Below are positions 26,201 to 32,395 of a stretch of 62,103 nucleotides of DNA, in pieces. The stretch covers positions 1 through 62,103 of the forward strand of contig JANJTQ010000010.1 in the NCBI GenBank assembly GCA_024711005.1, in the 5' to 3' direction. The notes under the pieces are model-generated. The model had not been told where the DNA came from. It saw only the letters and a list, made by a program, of their open reading frames with translations, and did no database searches. The DNA is from Opitutaceae bacterium (GTDB taxonomy: Bacteria > Verrucomicrobiota > Verrucomicrobiia > Opitutales > Opitutaceae). Each line of letters begins with the position of its first letter. Position 1 is the stretch's first letter. Made by a program: the position numbers and the translations under genes.

Positions 26201-27139
26201 GGTTTCGATCGCGGTGCGCTGAGCGGACTGAAGTCGGATGCGATGGTCCGTGGTGGACGCCAAGGGGGAAGAATAGGGGTCCGAGAGGTTGGCACGGGCT
26301 TTGACGCCCTCGTCACCCACCCACCAAGCGTAGTGCCCGATCAGGGTGTCGGTGCCATTGGCCCCGGGAATGGTCGTGGAGCGGATTTCAATTTCTGGTG
26401 CGGTTACGGCGCGCTCCAGCGAATTCGTGTCCGACGCTGTGACGTTGGCACTGGCCTTGACCAAGAGACGATAAGCACGGCTGTTGGGATTACCCGGATT
26501 TTGACGGATTTTATCCAAGGCCGTGCTTGAGGCGGATAGACCGGAGATGGTGTCGGTGGGTTTGTAGGTGTCACCGATGTTTTCGTTGCCGCTGACCAGC
26601 CAAGATTGCAGCGCGGGGACGGGATTGTAGCTGGCGGGGGCGTCGGCGTTGTAAGGGGCCGCGGCCGGGGTTTGTGGATAACCGGGGGTATTGCTGTTGC
26701 GCCAGACACCGGTCCACTGGCGGTTGCGAGGTGCATTGCGCCAGTAGGTGTCGATCGAATTGAGCGCCGTCGTGGCGTTGCCGACCAGGTTCGTGCCGGA
26801 TGCGGGATCGGTGGTCGGATACGGGGACGGCGTGGCTTCCGTGGCGAGGGGCTGAAGGTCCGCGCGGGCGGTGACGCGTTGGTCGGGACCGGCGTGTTTT
26901 TGGAGTTCGCCCAAAGCGATATTGAGGGCGAGGAGGGCGTTTTGGCGGGCTTGGGCGATCTGCTGGTTGTTGGCGGCGACCTGGGTTTCGACGCGCGTGA
27001 GGCTCGCAAGCGAGACGAGCAGCAGGACCAGGAACGCGAGGAGCGTGATCGTGATGAGCAGCGCGAAGCCGCCGCGCCTTCGGCGGCGCGGGATTATCGA
27101 TGACCGATGTCCAATGACCAATGGGGCGGGGCGGGGCAT
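23294..27139 (-). CDS. Very large type IV pilin-like protein, Verru_Chthon cassette A type
   Basis: This protein of 1281 residues begins with a basic leader and a prepilin-like site (RRRRRGG then FALLITITLLAFLVLLLVSL), followed by an N-terminal helix (VAANNQQIAQARQNALLALN), as in type IV pilins and pseudopilins. The position-5 Glu of classical pilins is absent. The long remainder, rich in Asn, Ser and Thr, resembles the large proteins known in this phylum as Verru_Chthon cassette protein A; the assignment is from memory of that family. It is probably an envelope or appendage component processed by a prepilin peptidase. It is co-transcribed with the small secreted protein downstream. The first residues are encoded by a heptamer repeat. 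Confidence 0.8.
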   Translation of the reverse strand: MPRPAPLVIGHRSSIIPRRRRRGGFALLITITLLAFLVLLLVSLASLTRVETQVAANNQQIAQARQNALLALNIALGELQKHAGPDQRVTARADLQPLATEATPSPYPTTDPASGTNLVGNATTALNSIDTYWRNAPRNRQWTGVWRNSNTPGYPQTPAAAPYNADAPASYNPVPALQSWLVSGNENIGDTYKPTDTISGLSASSTALDKIRQNPGNPNSRAYRLLVKASANVTASDTNSLERAVTAPEIEIRSTTIPGANGTDTLIGHYAWWVGDEGVKARANLSDPYSSPLASTTDHRIRLQSAQRTAIETMSSDGTDGFARLDPILQPDPATFKSQLSSVLTPDQFAYLAPSATSFPDELRARYHDFSIHSRGILADTKNGGLKVDFTYLLGQKNLSDFRTALNGAYGDNIASANTHNRVFKPESTLYATFPPSDASYSGGWPFRDGAANVGVFEYGCTWEQLWSFANMGNLASDTPGGVFDFSGRASPRRQTEIQHGLHPLVIQAKRFVRLRIVGGEDTAVPDSTGTPVNHTGLIWIDTIPVVLIANPYAVPLAPADYQFRFSGSFGQLVHGSTDDTSNPAVDFTRFYSGNEPSHFGDPTFILRSPGMAPGEAHIFTIDDSATNNPTITPTSTGAYDVVPVNSSTHKQFVVMKNDYDTLTALAFNTNKTIPLASTRVALRSGAPQINTHLYMDWTAGEGDKRLVQFIRGQQYTTEVGNSFLLVNPIGDGTRQGGGYILVLNQAPVDLTKGTGYTAVASSIAQQAPFYQVNYRGAYVFFGGSDSTTGVQHTLEWARTFAKNGGDGLANDTPNPWLGANIIRPSGSVSTARWGLFNVGEGQEQTAAPNYITDPLVGQQNLLYDIPRPGHPLSSIGQLQHFNTGGFINTTSVNGDPNRQAYVLNSWQNNYAISNSYPHGRVTRDQLFFRRSEMGRHYDGSYLWNDLLWDRFYFSTYPQTGSFDFSSLSDRLINSRLRPFRDRGDAAWDDEGNFRGNGDASNPANSRMAAQNLLVEGAFNINSTSVEAWKAVFSSLKNIPIAGHTSTIAPFSRTLAPIGGSANADKGNTGNAWNGFYDFSEADIHNLAKEMVMQVRKRGPFTSLSEFINRRLVGGRTSNAGTATDTMRLGLSGALQAALDAVINQRADLASPFNVQPKQFVSLGSGNSSHNVMADADYRMSSGLAGIPGYVLQGDVLSPLGSSLSARSDTFTIRTYGDAVNPATGDITGRAWCEAVVQRIPDYVDPNANAATDTTGLHVDNQQFGRRFHIVSFRWLSPEDI
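27091..27128. repeat. NCCAATG heptamer repeat, copy A
   Basis: ACCGATG, TCCAATG and ACCAATG stand in tandem at 27103-27123, preceded by GATTATCGATG. Read on the minus strand they encode LVIGHRSSII near the N-terminus of the pilin-like protein, in the same frame as copy B encodes ALIIGYSSIV. Confidence 0.6.
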
Positions 27140-27170
27140 GGGGTGGCGGTGGTTCAGTCTCTTTCCTGGT

Positions 27171-27250
27171 TCCCTTACTCGTTCTCGTTCTCTCGGGTTG
27201 GGTCGGCGGTGGCGGAGGGGGAACGAGAACGAGTAGGAGAACGAGAACGA
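27171..27250 (-). repeat. Stop-proximal pyrimidine/purine hairpin, copy 5
   Basis: TTACTCGTTCTCGTTCTC and GAACGAGAACGAGTAGGAGA form the arms around a GC-rich loop. The element ends 13 bp behind the stop of the third GH5 gene (27264) and lies upstream of the pilin-like gene. It belongs to the same subfamily as copies 3 and 6. Confidence 0.75.
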
Positions 27251-27263
27251 TGGCGGGGTGGGA

Positions 27264-28916
27264 TCAGCGCATGCGTTTCATCTCAAACTGCTTTCCGGCG
27301 AGGGCGGCTTTGGCGAACTCGCCCCAGAAGGGGGTGGGGGTGTATTTCCAGTCGGAGATCATGACCGGGGTGGCGGCGGGGTGAAAGCACCAGGCCGTCC
27401 AGTTCAAACGGTGCTTTTGGATGAAGCCGAGCATGTCGGGAACCCATGTGTAGGGCGACTCCTGATTGGCGTGCGGGATGAAATCCATCTTCTTGATATC
27501 GGCCCCGACTTCGCCGACCAGAATCGGGTGTTTGGCGGCGGCCGCGAGGACGTGTTTTTCCCAGCCCTTGTGCCAGTTGTATACATGCCACGAATACATG
27601 ATGCCGTTGCCCGAAGGATCGGAGAGTTCGTGGCCCTCGGTGATGCCGGTGAGGTTGTAGGACCAGCCGAGGCCGGCGACGACCACGAGGTTTTTGGCAC
27701 CGGTGGCGCGGACGGCGTCGAGCAGGCCCTGCATGCCGACCGACTCGAAACCCTGGTTCTTTTTCTTCTCTTCGTCGGAGAGGAAGGCGGACTCGTCGGC
27801 GCCTTTGTGTTCGCTGACGAAACCGCCGTTGCGCCAGACCTCCCACGACGTGCCGAAGGGCTCGTTGAAGAGATCGAAGATGACGGCGGGGTGGTTTTTG
27901 TAACGGGTGGCGGCGTCGGTCCAGAACTTGGCGTGGCGAGGTTTGGGGGCGCGAAATTCGTGGAGATCGAGGACGAGATAAACGCCCCGGTTGGCGGCGA
28001 GCATTACGCATTGATCAACGTAATCACGATAGGCGGCTCCGCCATCTTTCTGGAGGGCGTTTTCGCCGAACCAGGATTTGTCGCTGACGGGGAGACGGAC
28101 GACGTTGGCTTTCCATTCCTCGATGCCGACGAGGGTGGACTTGATGGGTTGCGTGTCGTTCGGGAGGGATTCGAGTCCGCCGGCGTTGAGGCCCTGGAGC
28201 CAGACTTCCTTGCCGGCGGGATCGACGAGGCGGTTACCCTGCGCGCGGAGTTCGGCGGGCCAGTTGGCTTGGTTGGCGGTCTCGGGCGGGACGTAGCGAG
28301 CCTTGGCGATTTCTTCGCGTTTGCGGGCGGCGGCGAGGACGGGGGCCGGGTCGGTGGGACGAAGGACGATGTCGTCGATGTCAAGGGAGCCCGAGACGAT
28401 CTGGAGCAACGACGGCATGAACTTGAGGGCGGTCGCGCCTTCAGGGACGAGGAACGCGGTCTTTTTTTCGACCCAGCCCTTGGTGTTGCCACGGACGAAA
28501 GGGGCGGGCGGGGATTTGCCGATTTTGGCGCGGCTGGCGTCCATGAATTCCATCATGAAGCGGGCGTCGAACCACGGTTTTGGGCCGGCTTTGAAATTCG
28601 TGGTGCGCCAGCGCCAGGAGAGCTCGACGGCGGGGGTGCCGGGCGGAAGGGCAACCTCCATGTAAAGCATGGTGGTCGCGGAGGGGGCCGGGGAGGTGAG
28701 GCGGATAAAATGGTTGCCCTCTTCCTGGAGCCAGGCGGCGTTGGCCTTGAGTGTGGGCCAGTGGTCGGGCCAGCCATCGACGTTGGTGTCCGCCTCCAGG
28801 CTGGAGTTGGGAATGAGCGACGAGGCGAGGGTGCCTTGGGCTTGGAGCGATGCCCCGAGGAAGGCGGCGGGCAGAAGGCAGAGGCCGAGCAGGCGGCGGA
28901 AGGAAGAGGCGGACAT
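27264..28916 (-). CDS. Secreted GH5 glycosidase with N-terminal binding module
   Basis: This protein of 550 residues has a signal peptide ([19 protein letters not shown]), a galactose-binding-like or CBM-type beta-sandwich (about residues 30-210, containing [16 protein letters not shown]), and a GH5 catalytic domain. The acid/base Glu is in FDLFNEPFG (about 349) and the probable nucleophile Glu in LVGEVGAD (about 467). It lacks the beta-strand repeats of the other two GH5 proteins and is only distantly related to them. Endo-glucanase or mannanase activity is the usual range. It lies between a PEP-CTERM gene and the pilin-like gene, all on the minus strand. Confidence 0.9.
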   Translation of the reverse strand: MSASSFRRLLGLCLLPAAFLGASLQAQGTLASSLIPNSSLEADTNVDGWPDHWPTLKANAAWLQEEGNHFIRLTSPAPSATTMLYMEVALPPGTPAVELSWRWRTTNFKAGPKPWFDARFMMEFMDASRAKIGKSPPAPFVRGNTKGWVEKKTAFLVPEGATALKFMPSLLQIVSGSLDIDDIVLRPTDPAPVLAAARKREEIAKARYVPPETANQANWPAELRAQGNRLVDPAGKEVWLQGLNAGGLESLPNDTQPIKSTLVGIEEWKANVVRLPVSDKSWFGENALQKDGGAAYRDYVDQCVMLAANRGVYLVLDLHEFRAPKPRHAKFWTDAATRYKNHPAVIFDLFNEPFGTSWEVWRNGGFVSEHKGADESAFLSDEEKKKNQGFESVGMQGLLDAVRATGAKNLVVVAGLGWSYNLTGITEGHELSDPSGNGIMYSWHVYNWHKGWEKHVLAAAAKHPILVGEVGADIKKMDFIPHANQESPYTWVPDMLGFIQKHRLNWTAWCFHPAATPVMISDWKYTPTPFWGEFAKAALAGKQFEMKRMR

Positions 28917-28943
28917 GAGCGGGCGGGGCGGGGCTAACGCAGG

Positions 28944-28966
28944 GCACCGCCCGAAGGGGGCGGTGC
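28944..28966. terminator. Hairpin behind the PEP-CTERM gene
   Basis: GCACCGCCC and GGGCGGTGC form a 9-bp GC stem with a short loop, 30 bp downstream of the minus-strand PEP-CTERM gene and just upstream of the GH5 start. There is no T-tract, so it may attenuate or protect rather than fully terminate. Confidence 0.5.
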
Positions 28967-28995
28967 ATCAAGCAAAGGATAACGAGTGGACTGGC

Positions 28996-29868
28996 TTACA
29001 GGCCGCGAGAGCGGCGGCGGGCGCAGGCGAGGACCAGGCCGCCGGCACCGGCGAGCAAGGCGTAGGTGGAGGGCTCGGGGATGACGGACACGATTTGCAC
29101 GGCGTTGAGGAAGCCGCGCATTTCGTCGCCACTGGTGCCGCCGATACTCGCAAGGTTCAGGTAGGGATTTTCGGCCGTGATCGAGACGGTGAGTCGAACG
29201 TAGTTGCTGATGGCGGCATTACCGGCGTCGAACGTCCAGTCGCTGGTGTTGTCGGTGGTGCCTGCGGCGTAGCTTACCGATTCGGTGGAGTAGGTGTTGA
29301 AATTGAAATTGCCGGCGGCCGCGCTGGTGCCGACGTAGAAGTTTTGAACGTGAGCAAAGGTCGTGTCCGTGTTGCGTCCGACGATGTAAACATCGTAGGT
29401 GCCCACAGCGAGTCCACCGATCTGGAGGCCAACCGCCCGTTGCTGGGCGGCGGAGCCGATATAGGTGCCGTCTCTGCCGACGGAGGTTCCGGCGTAGATG
29501 TCGGTGTTGATTTGCGTTCCCGAGACATTGCCGGTCGCGCCTTTCGTCAGGTCGATGATCGTCTGGCCGGCGGAGACGTTGGTGCCAAAATTAAGTGAAA
29601 TTTCACCCGGGGTCTGAGTGCCTGCGTCGCCGTCATTGGCCGCAGTGCCGTCGGCCCACTTGATGGAGCTGAGGGTGGGGTCGCCTTGCCCCATTTTGAT
29701 CCACGTCGTATCCGTGAACGAGCCGTTGACGGAGTGATATGGGCTGTTGGTCAGATCGTCGGAGGCGACCGTGGTGGTGCCCCAATCGAGCATGAGCACC
29801 TGGGCGCTTAACGAGCCGGTAAAGCTCAGGGCGAACAGGGCGAGGGTGGTGCGGGTGACTGCTTTCAT
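28996..29868 (-). CDS. PEP-CTERM sorting domain protein (paralogue 2 of pair B)
   Basis: This exported protein of 290 residues has a signal peptide (TLALFALSFTGSLSAQ) and the C-terminal tail IPEPSTYALLAGAGGLVLAC with a basic RRRSRG end, recognised by an exosortase. The middle is a Thr/Gly-rich beta-type domain of unknown function that matches the protein at 7581-8420. It precedes the third GH5 gene on the same strand with 79 bp between. A long AT-rich regulatory region lies upstream. Confidence 0.9.
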   Translation of the reverse strand: MKAVTRTTLALFALSFTGSLSAQVLMLDWGTTTVASDDLTNSPYHSVNGSFTDTTWIKMGQGDPTLSSIKWADGTAANDGDAGTQTPGEISLNFGTNVSAGQTIIDLTKGATGNVSGTQINTDIYAGTSVGRDGTYIGSAAQQRAVGLQIGGLAVGTYDVYIVGRNTDTTFAHVQNFYVGTSAAAGNFNFNTYSTESVSYAAGTTDNTSDWTFDAGNAAISNYVRLTVSITAENPYLNLASIGGTSGDEMRGFLNAVQIVSVIPEPSTYALLAGAGGLVLACARRRSRGL

Positions 29869-30191
29869 GGATGGGCTGAGGGGGATGTATTGGTTTTTGG
29901 GGGCGGCACGCGGCGCGGCGGAACGGCTTGGCCGGCGGGCTCGGCGGGTACTGCATTCTGTCGAAGAACAGCGTGATTAGGTCGGTGCAGGGAAAACTAT
30001 GCAAGCACTTTGTTTCACAAGATAAAATCTGTTTAACAAAACAGGACATTTTTAAAATTTAGGCAGTTTGATAACCTAAATATTTAATAGATAACAGTTA
30101 AAACTGTTAAACTGATAATTTAACAAACATAGCGTTTAACGCGATCCTGTTTGACATCGGGTCGGGGCGCTCTTGGTCTGCGTCACGTTTT
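29869..30191. other. AT-rich divergent regulatory region
   Basis: This 323-bp gap separates a PEP-CTERM gene (minus) from the GntR/LacI-type regulator (plus). From about 29995 to 30145 it is strikingly AT-rich compared with its GC-rich surroundings and carries a set of small palindromes (listed separately). A TTGACA hexamer is at 30151-30156, but no good -10 box follows. No small gene was recognised. Confidence 0.6.
30029..30142. promoter_or_regulatory. Cluster of TTTAAC-type palindromes
   Basis: Three inverted repeats share the words GTTTAAC or GTTAAA. They are CTGTTTAACAAAACAG (30029-30044), AACAGTTAAAACTGTT (30093-30108) and GCGTTTAACGC (30132-30142). Further unpaired copies of GTTAAAC and TTTAACAAAC lie between. 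The cluster is just upstream of the chimeric regulator gene and could hold its own operators or those of another regulator. Confidence 0.5.
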
Positions 30192-31364
30192 ATGGAAGTC
30201 ATTTCAGTTCCGTCCCCGCGTTTTAAGCATCAGCAAGTCGAGGCGGAGATTCGTCAGTTGGTGGAAACGTTGCCGATCGCGGGGCGGTTGCCCTCGGAGC
30301 GCCGGCTGGCGGAGCTTTACGGGTGCAATTTCCTGACGGTGCGTCGCGCGTTGAAAGAGCTCGTCGACGATGGCACGGTCATGCGTCGGATCGGGAGCGG
30401 GACGTTTGTGGCGCGGCACGCGCGGAGTGTGCCGGCGGCGACCGCCCGGCCGCGGATCGGGGTGCTCGTGTGGCAGGGGGGCGACGCGTATGCCAATCGG
30501 GTGTTGCAGGGGCTCGCCTATGAGGCGGTGAACAACGACCTGGATCTGCGCTCAAGTTGGGTGCGCGACTTCATGGACGACGGACTCGAGCAGGCGAAGT
30601 TGCTGGAGCAGGAAGGTTGCGTGGCGATCACCCTGCCTTGGTTTCCGCATGATCGGATCGACGAGGTGCGCACGTTTGTGCGCAGTTGCACCTTGCCGGT
30701 GAGCCTCCCGATGGTGATTCCCGGGTTGGAGGCGAACAGCTTCGAGCAGCAGGAGGTGTTCGGCACCAACTTGCAGGCGTCGGCCGAGCACTTGTGCGGA
30801 TATTTTTATGCGCTCGGCCACCGTCGGATCGCCTTGCTCGGGCCGGATGCTCCGGGCGATGTGGTGTTAAATCGTTTTTTGAGCGCCTACGCCTGCTACA
30901 CCTCGCGGGCGAACCTCCCGAATCATTGCGGCTTGGTCGGGCCGGGAGCGCAGGCGATGAACCAACTGGCGGAGCGTTGGGCGACGTATCGCGGCGACCT
31001 GGCGGTGATCAGCTACGACGACGAGCACGCGCTTCGTTTCATGACGGCGATGCACAAGCTGGGGCTGAGTGCGCCGGACGATTTTCAGATCGGCGGCTAC
31101 AACAACACCGAGGCCAGCGCCTACAGCGACCCGCCGCTGACGACCATTCAGCAGAACTTCAACTACGTCGGGCACTGGCTCATCAAGAGCGCGCTCGCGT
31201 TGGCGCGCGGCGAGATCGACCAATCCACCTCGTTGCCCCGGCCGCAGATGTTGGTTCGCGCTTCCTGTGGCGGAGCGGGACGGATCGACGAGGCGTTTCG
31301 TCAACAACTGCCCAATCTCGACATCATCGTGGAGGATCCTTCCGGGGATCCGATGCCGGGCTGA
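30192..31364 (+). CDS. GntR/LacI chimeric transcriptional regulator (AraR-like layout)
   Basis: This regulator of 390 residues has an N-terminal winged helix of the GntR type (about residues 10-75, with GRLPSERRLAELYGCNFLTV and the wing GSGTFVARH) joined to a LacI/GalR-type periplasmic-binding-like sensor (from IGVLVWQGGDAYANR, with GHRRIALLGPDAPGD and DDFQIGGYNNTEAS). This arrangement is known from the arabinose regulator AraR, but the bound sugar here is unknown. It converges with the kinase gene of the mannosylfructose-type operon (35 bp between stops), which makes that operon a candidate target along with the gene's own promoter. Confidence 0.88.
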   Translation: MEVISVPSPRFKHQQVEAEIRQLVETLPIAGRLPSERRLAELYGCNFLTVRRALKELVDDGTVMRRIGSGTFVARHARSVPAATARPRIGVLVWQGGDAYANRVLQGLAYEAVNNDLDLRSSWVRDFMDDGLEQAKLLEQEGCVAITLPWFPHDRIDEVRTFVRSCTLPVSLPMVIPGLEANSFEQQEVFGTNLQASAEHLCGYFYALGHRRIALLGPDAPGDVVLNRFLSAYACYTSRANLPNHCGLVGPGAQAMNQLAERWATYRGDLAVISYDDEHALRFMTAMHKLGLSAPDDFQIGGYNNTEASAYSDPPLTTIQQNFNYVGHWLIKSALALARGEIDQSTSLPRPQMLVRASCGGAGRIDEAFRQQLPNLDIIVEDPSGDPMPG

Positions 31365-31399
31365 TTGCCCGCGCGCCGGTCTCGCGGATCGGCGGGATG

Positions 31400-32293
31400 T
31401 CAGACCTTCGGGTAGGCTGGCGTGGCACCGCGTTGGGAGGCAACCCATTCGCCGGTGCGGCAGGCGCGCGCGAGGCTTTCGGCATCGGACGACTGGCCGC
31501 CGAGCAGATGAACGAGCAGTGCGGCGAGGAATGCATCGCCGGCGCCCACCGTATCGATCACGTCGACCGGGCGGCCCGGTTCCCATAGCCAGCGGCCTTC
31601 GCGGAGAAGGCCGGCGCCACGGGCACCCGCGGTGACGCAGATGATCGGGCAGCCGGTGGTGTTGGCGAGAGCCCGGGCGTGGGCCTCCTCCTCGCCGGGC
31701 TTCTCGGAGGATTCTCCGCGGAGGCGGGCGGCTTCCTCGGCGTTGAGTTTGAGCATCGTGGCGCGCGGGGCGAGGGCGCGCACGAGTTCGAGATCGTCGT
31801 GCGGGGCGCGCAGGTTGACATCGAAGACGCGCCAGGCCTGGTCGCGTTCGGGCAGCACGGCGAAGAGGCGGTTGAGGACGGTGCGGTTGAAGGGGGAGCG
31901 TTGGGCGAGCGAGCCGAAGACAAGGGCCCGCGCGCCCTGGGCGGCGCGGGTGACGTCCTCGTTCATGAAGATCTGATCCCAGGCGACGCTCGGGGTGATC
32001 TCGTAGCGGGCGTCGCCGCTTTCGCCGAGGATGGCCCGCACGTAGCCCGTGGGCAGGCCGCTGTGGCGGGTGATGAGGTCGGTATCCATATCCCAACTAC
32101 GGAGCCGGCGGAGAAGTTCCTCGCCGAGGAGATCGCGGCCGACGGCCGACACCAGCCGGGCGTCGGCGCCGTGTTGTTTGAGATGATAGGCGACGTTGAA
32201 GGGGGCGCCGCCGGCAAAAAGGCCCTCGGGAAGGAAGTCCCAGAGGATTTCGCCAAAGCAGAGGACGCGGGGAGGGGAGTCGGAAGGGGGCAT
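31400..32293 (-). CDS. PfkB family carbohydrate kinase, fructokinase-like
   Basis: This sugar kinase of about 297 residues transfers phosphate from ATP. The N-terminal substrate region VLCFGEILWDFLPEG and GGAPFNVAYHLKQHGADARL is that of the fructokinase branch of the PfkB/ribokinase family. The C-terminal signature DTVGAGDAFLAALL carries the catalytic Asp. I chose the ATG at 32293 because the longer frame enters hairpin copy 6. It is the last gene of the operon with the mannosylfructose-type synthase and phosphatase, so it most likely phosphorylates fructose to fructose 6-phosphate, the acceptor of the synthase (inference). Confidence 0.9.
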   Translation of the reverse strand: MPPSDSPPRVLCFGEILWDFLPEGLFAGGAPFNVAYHLKQHGADARLVSAVGRDLLGEELLRRLRSWDMDTDLITRHSGLPTGYVRAILGESGDARYEITPSVAWDQIFMNEDVTRAAQGARALVFGSLAQRSPFNRTVLNRLFAVLPERDQAWRVFDVNLRAPHDDLELVRALAPRATMLKLNAEEAARLRGESSEKPGEEEAHARALANTTGCPIICVTAGARGAGLLREGRWLWEPGRPVDVIDTVGAGDAFLAALLVHLLGGQSSDAESLARACRTGEWVASQRGATPAYPKV

Positions 32294-32302
32294 GGTTTTA
32301 AT

Positions 32303-32384
32303 CGTTCTCTTACTCGTTCTCCTCACCGTCCGATCCGGCGAACCCGAGAACGAGGAAGAGAACGAGAAAGAGAACGAGTAACGA
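32303..32384 (-). repeat. Stop-proximal pyrimidine/purine hairpin, copy 6
   Basis: TCGTTCTCTTACTCGTTCTC and a purine arm with GAACGAGAAAGAGAACGAGT lie between the phosphatase-glycosidase gene and the kinase gene. The element starts 11 bp behind the upstream stop and ends about 9 bp before the kinase ATG. As with copy 3, one arm falls where the ribosome binding site of the next gene should be. Confidence 0.75.
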
Positions 32385-32395
32385 GGATGTGGTTT

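Noticed and set aside
1370-31364. A Bacteroidota-like polysaccharide utilisation locus
   Set aside because: There is no SusC/SusD pair or hybrid sensor next to the hydrolases; the locus is better described as a verrucomicrobial glycosidase cluster.
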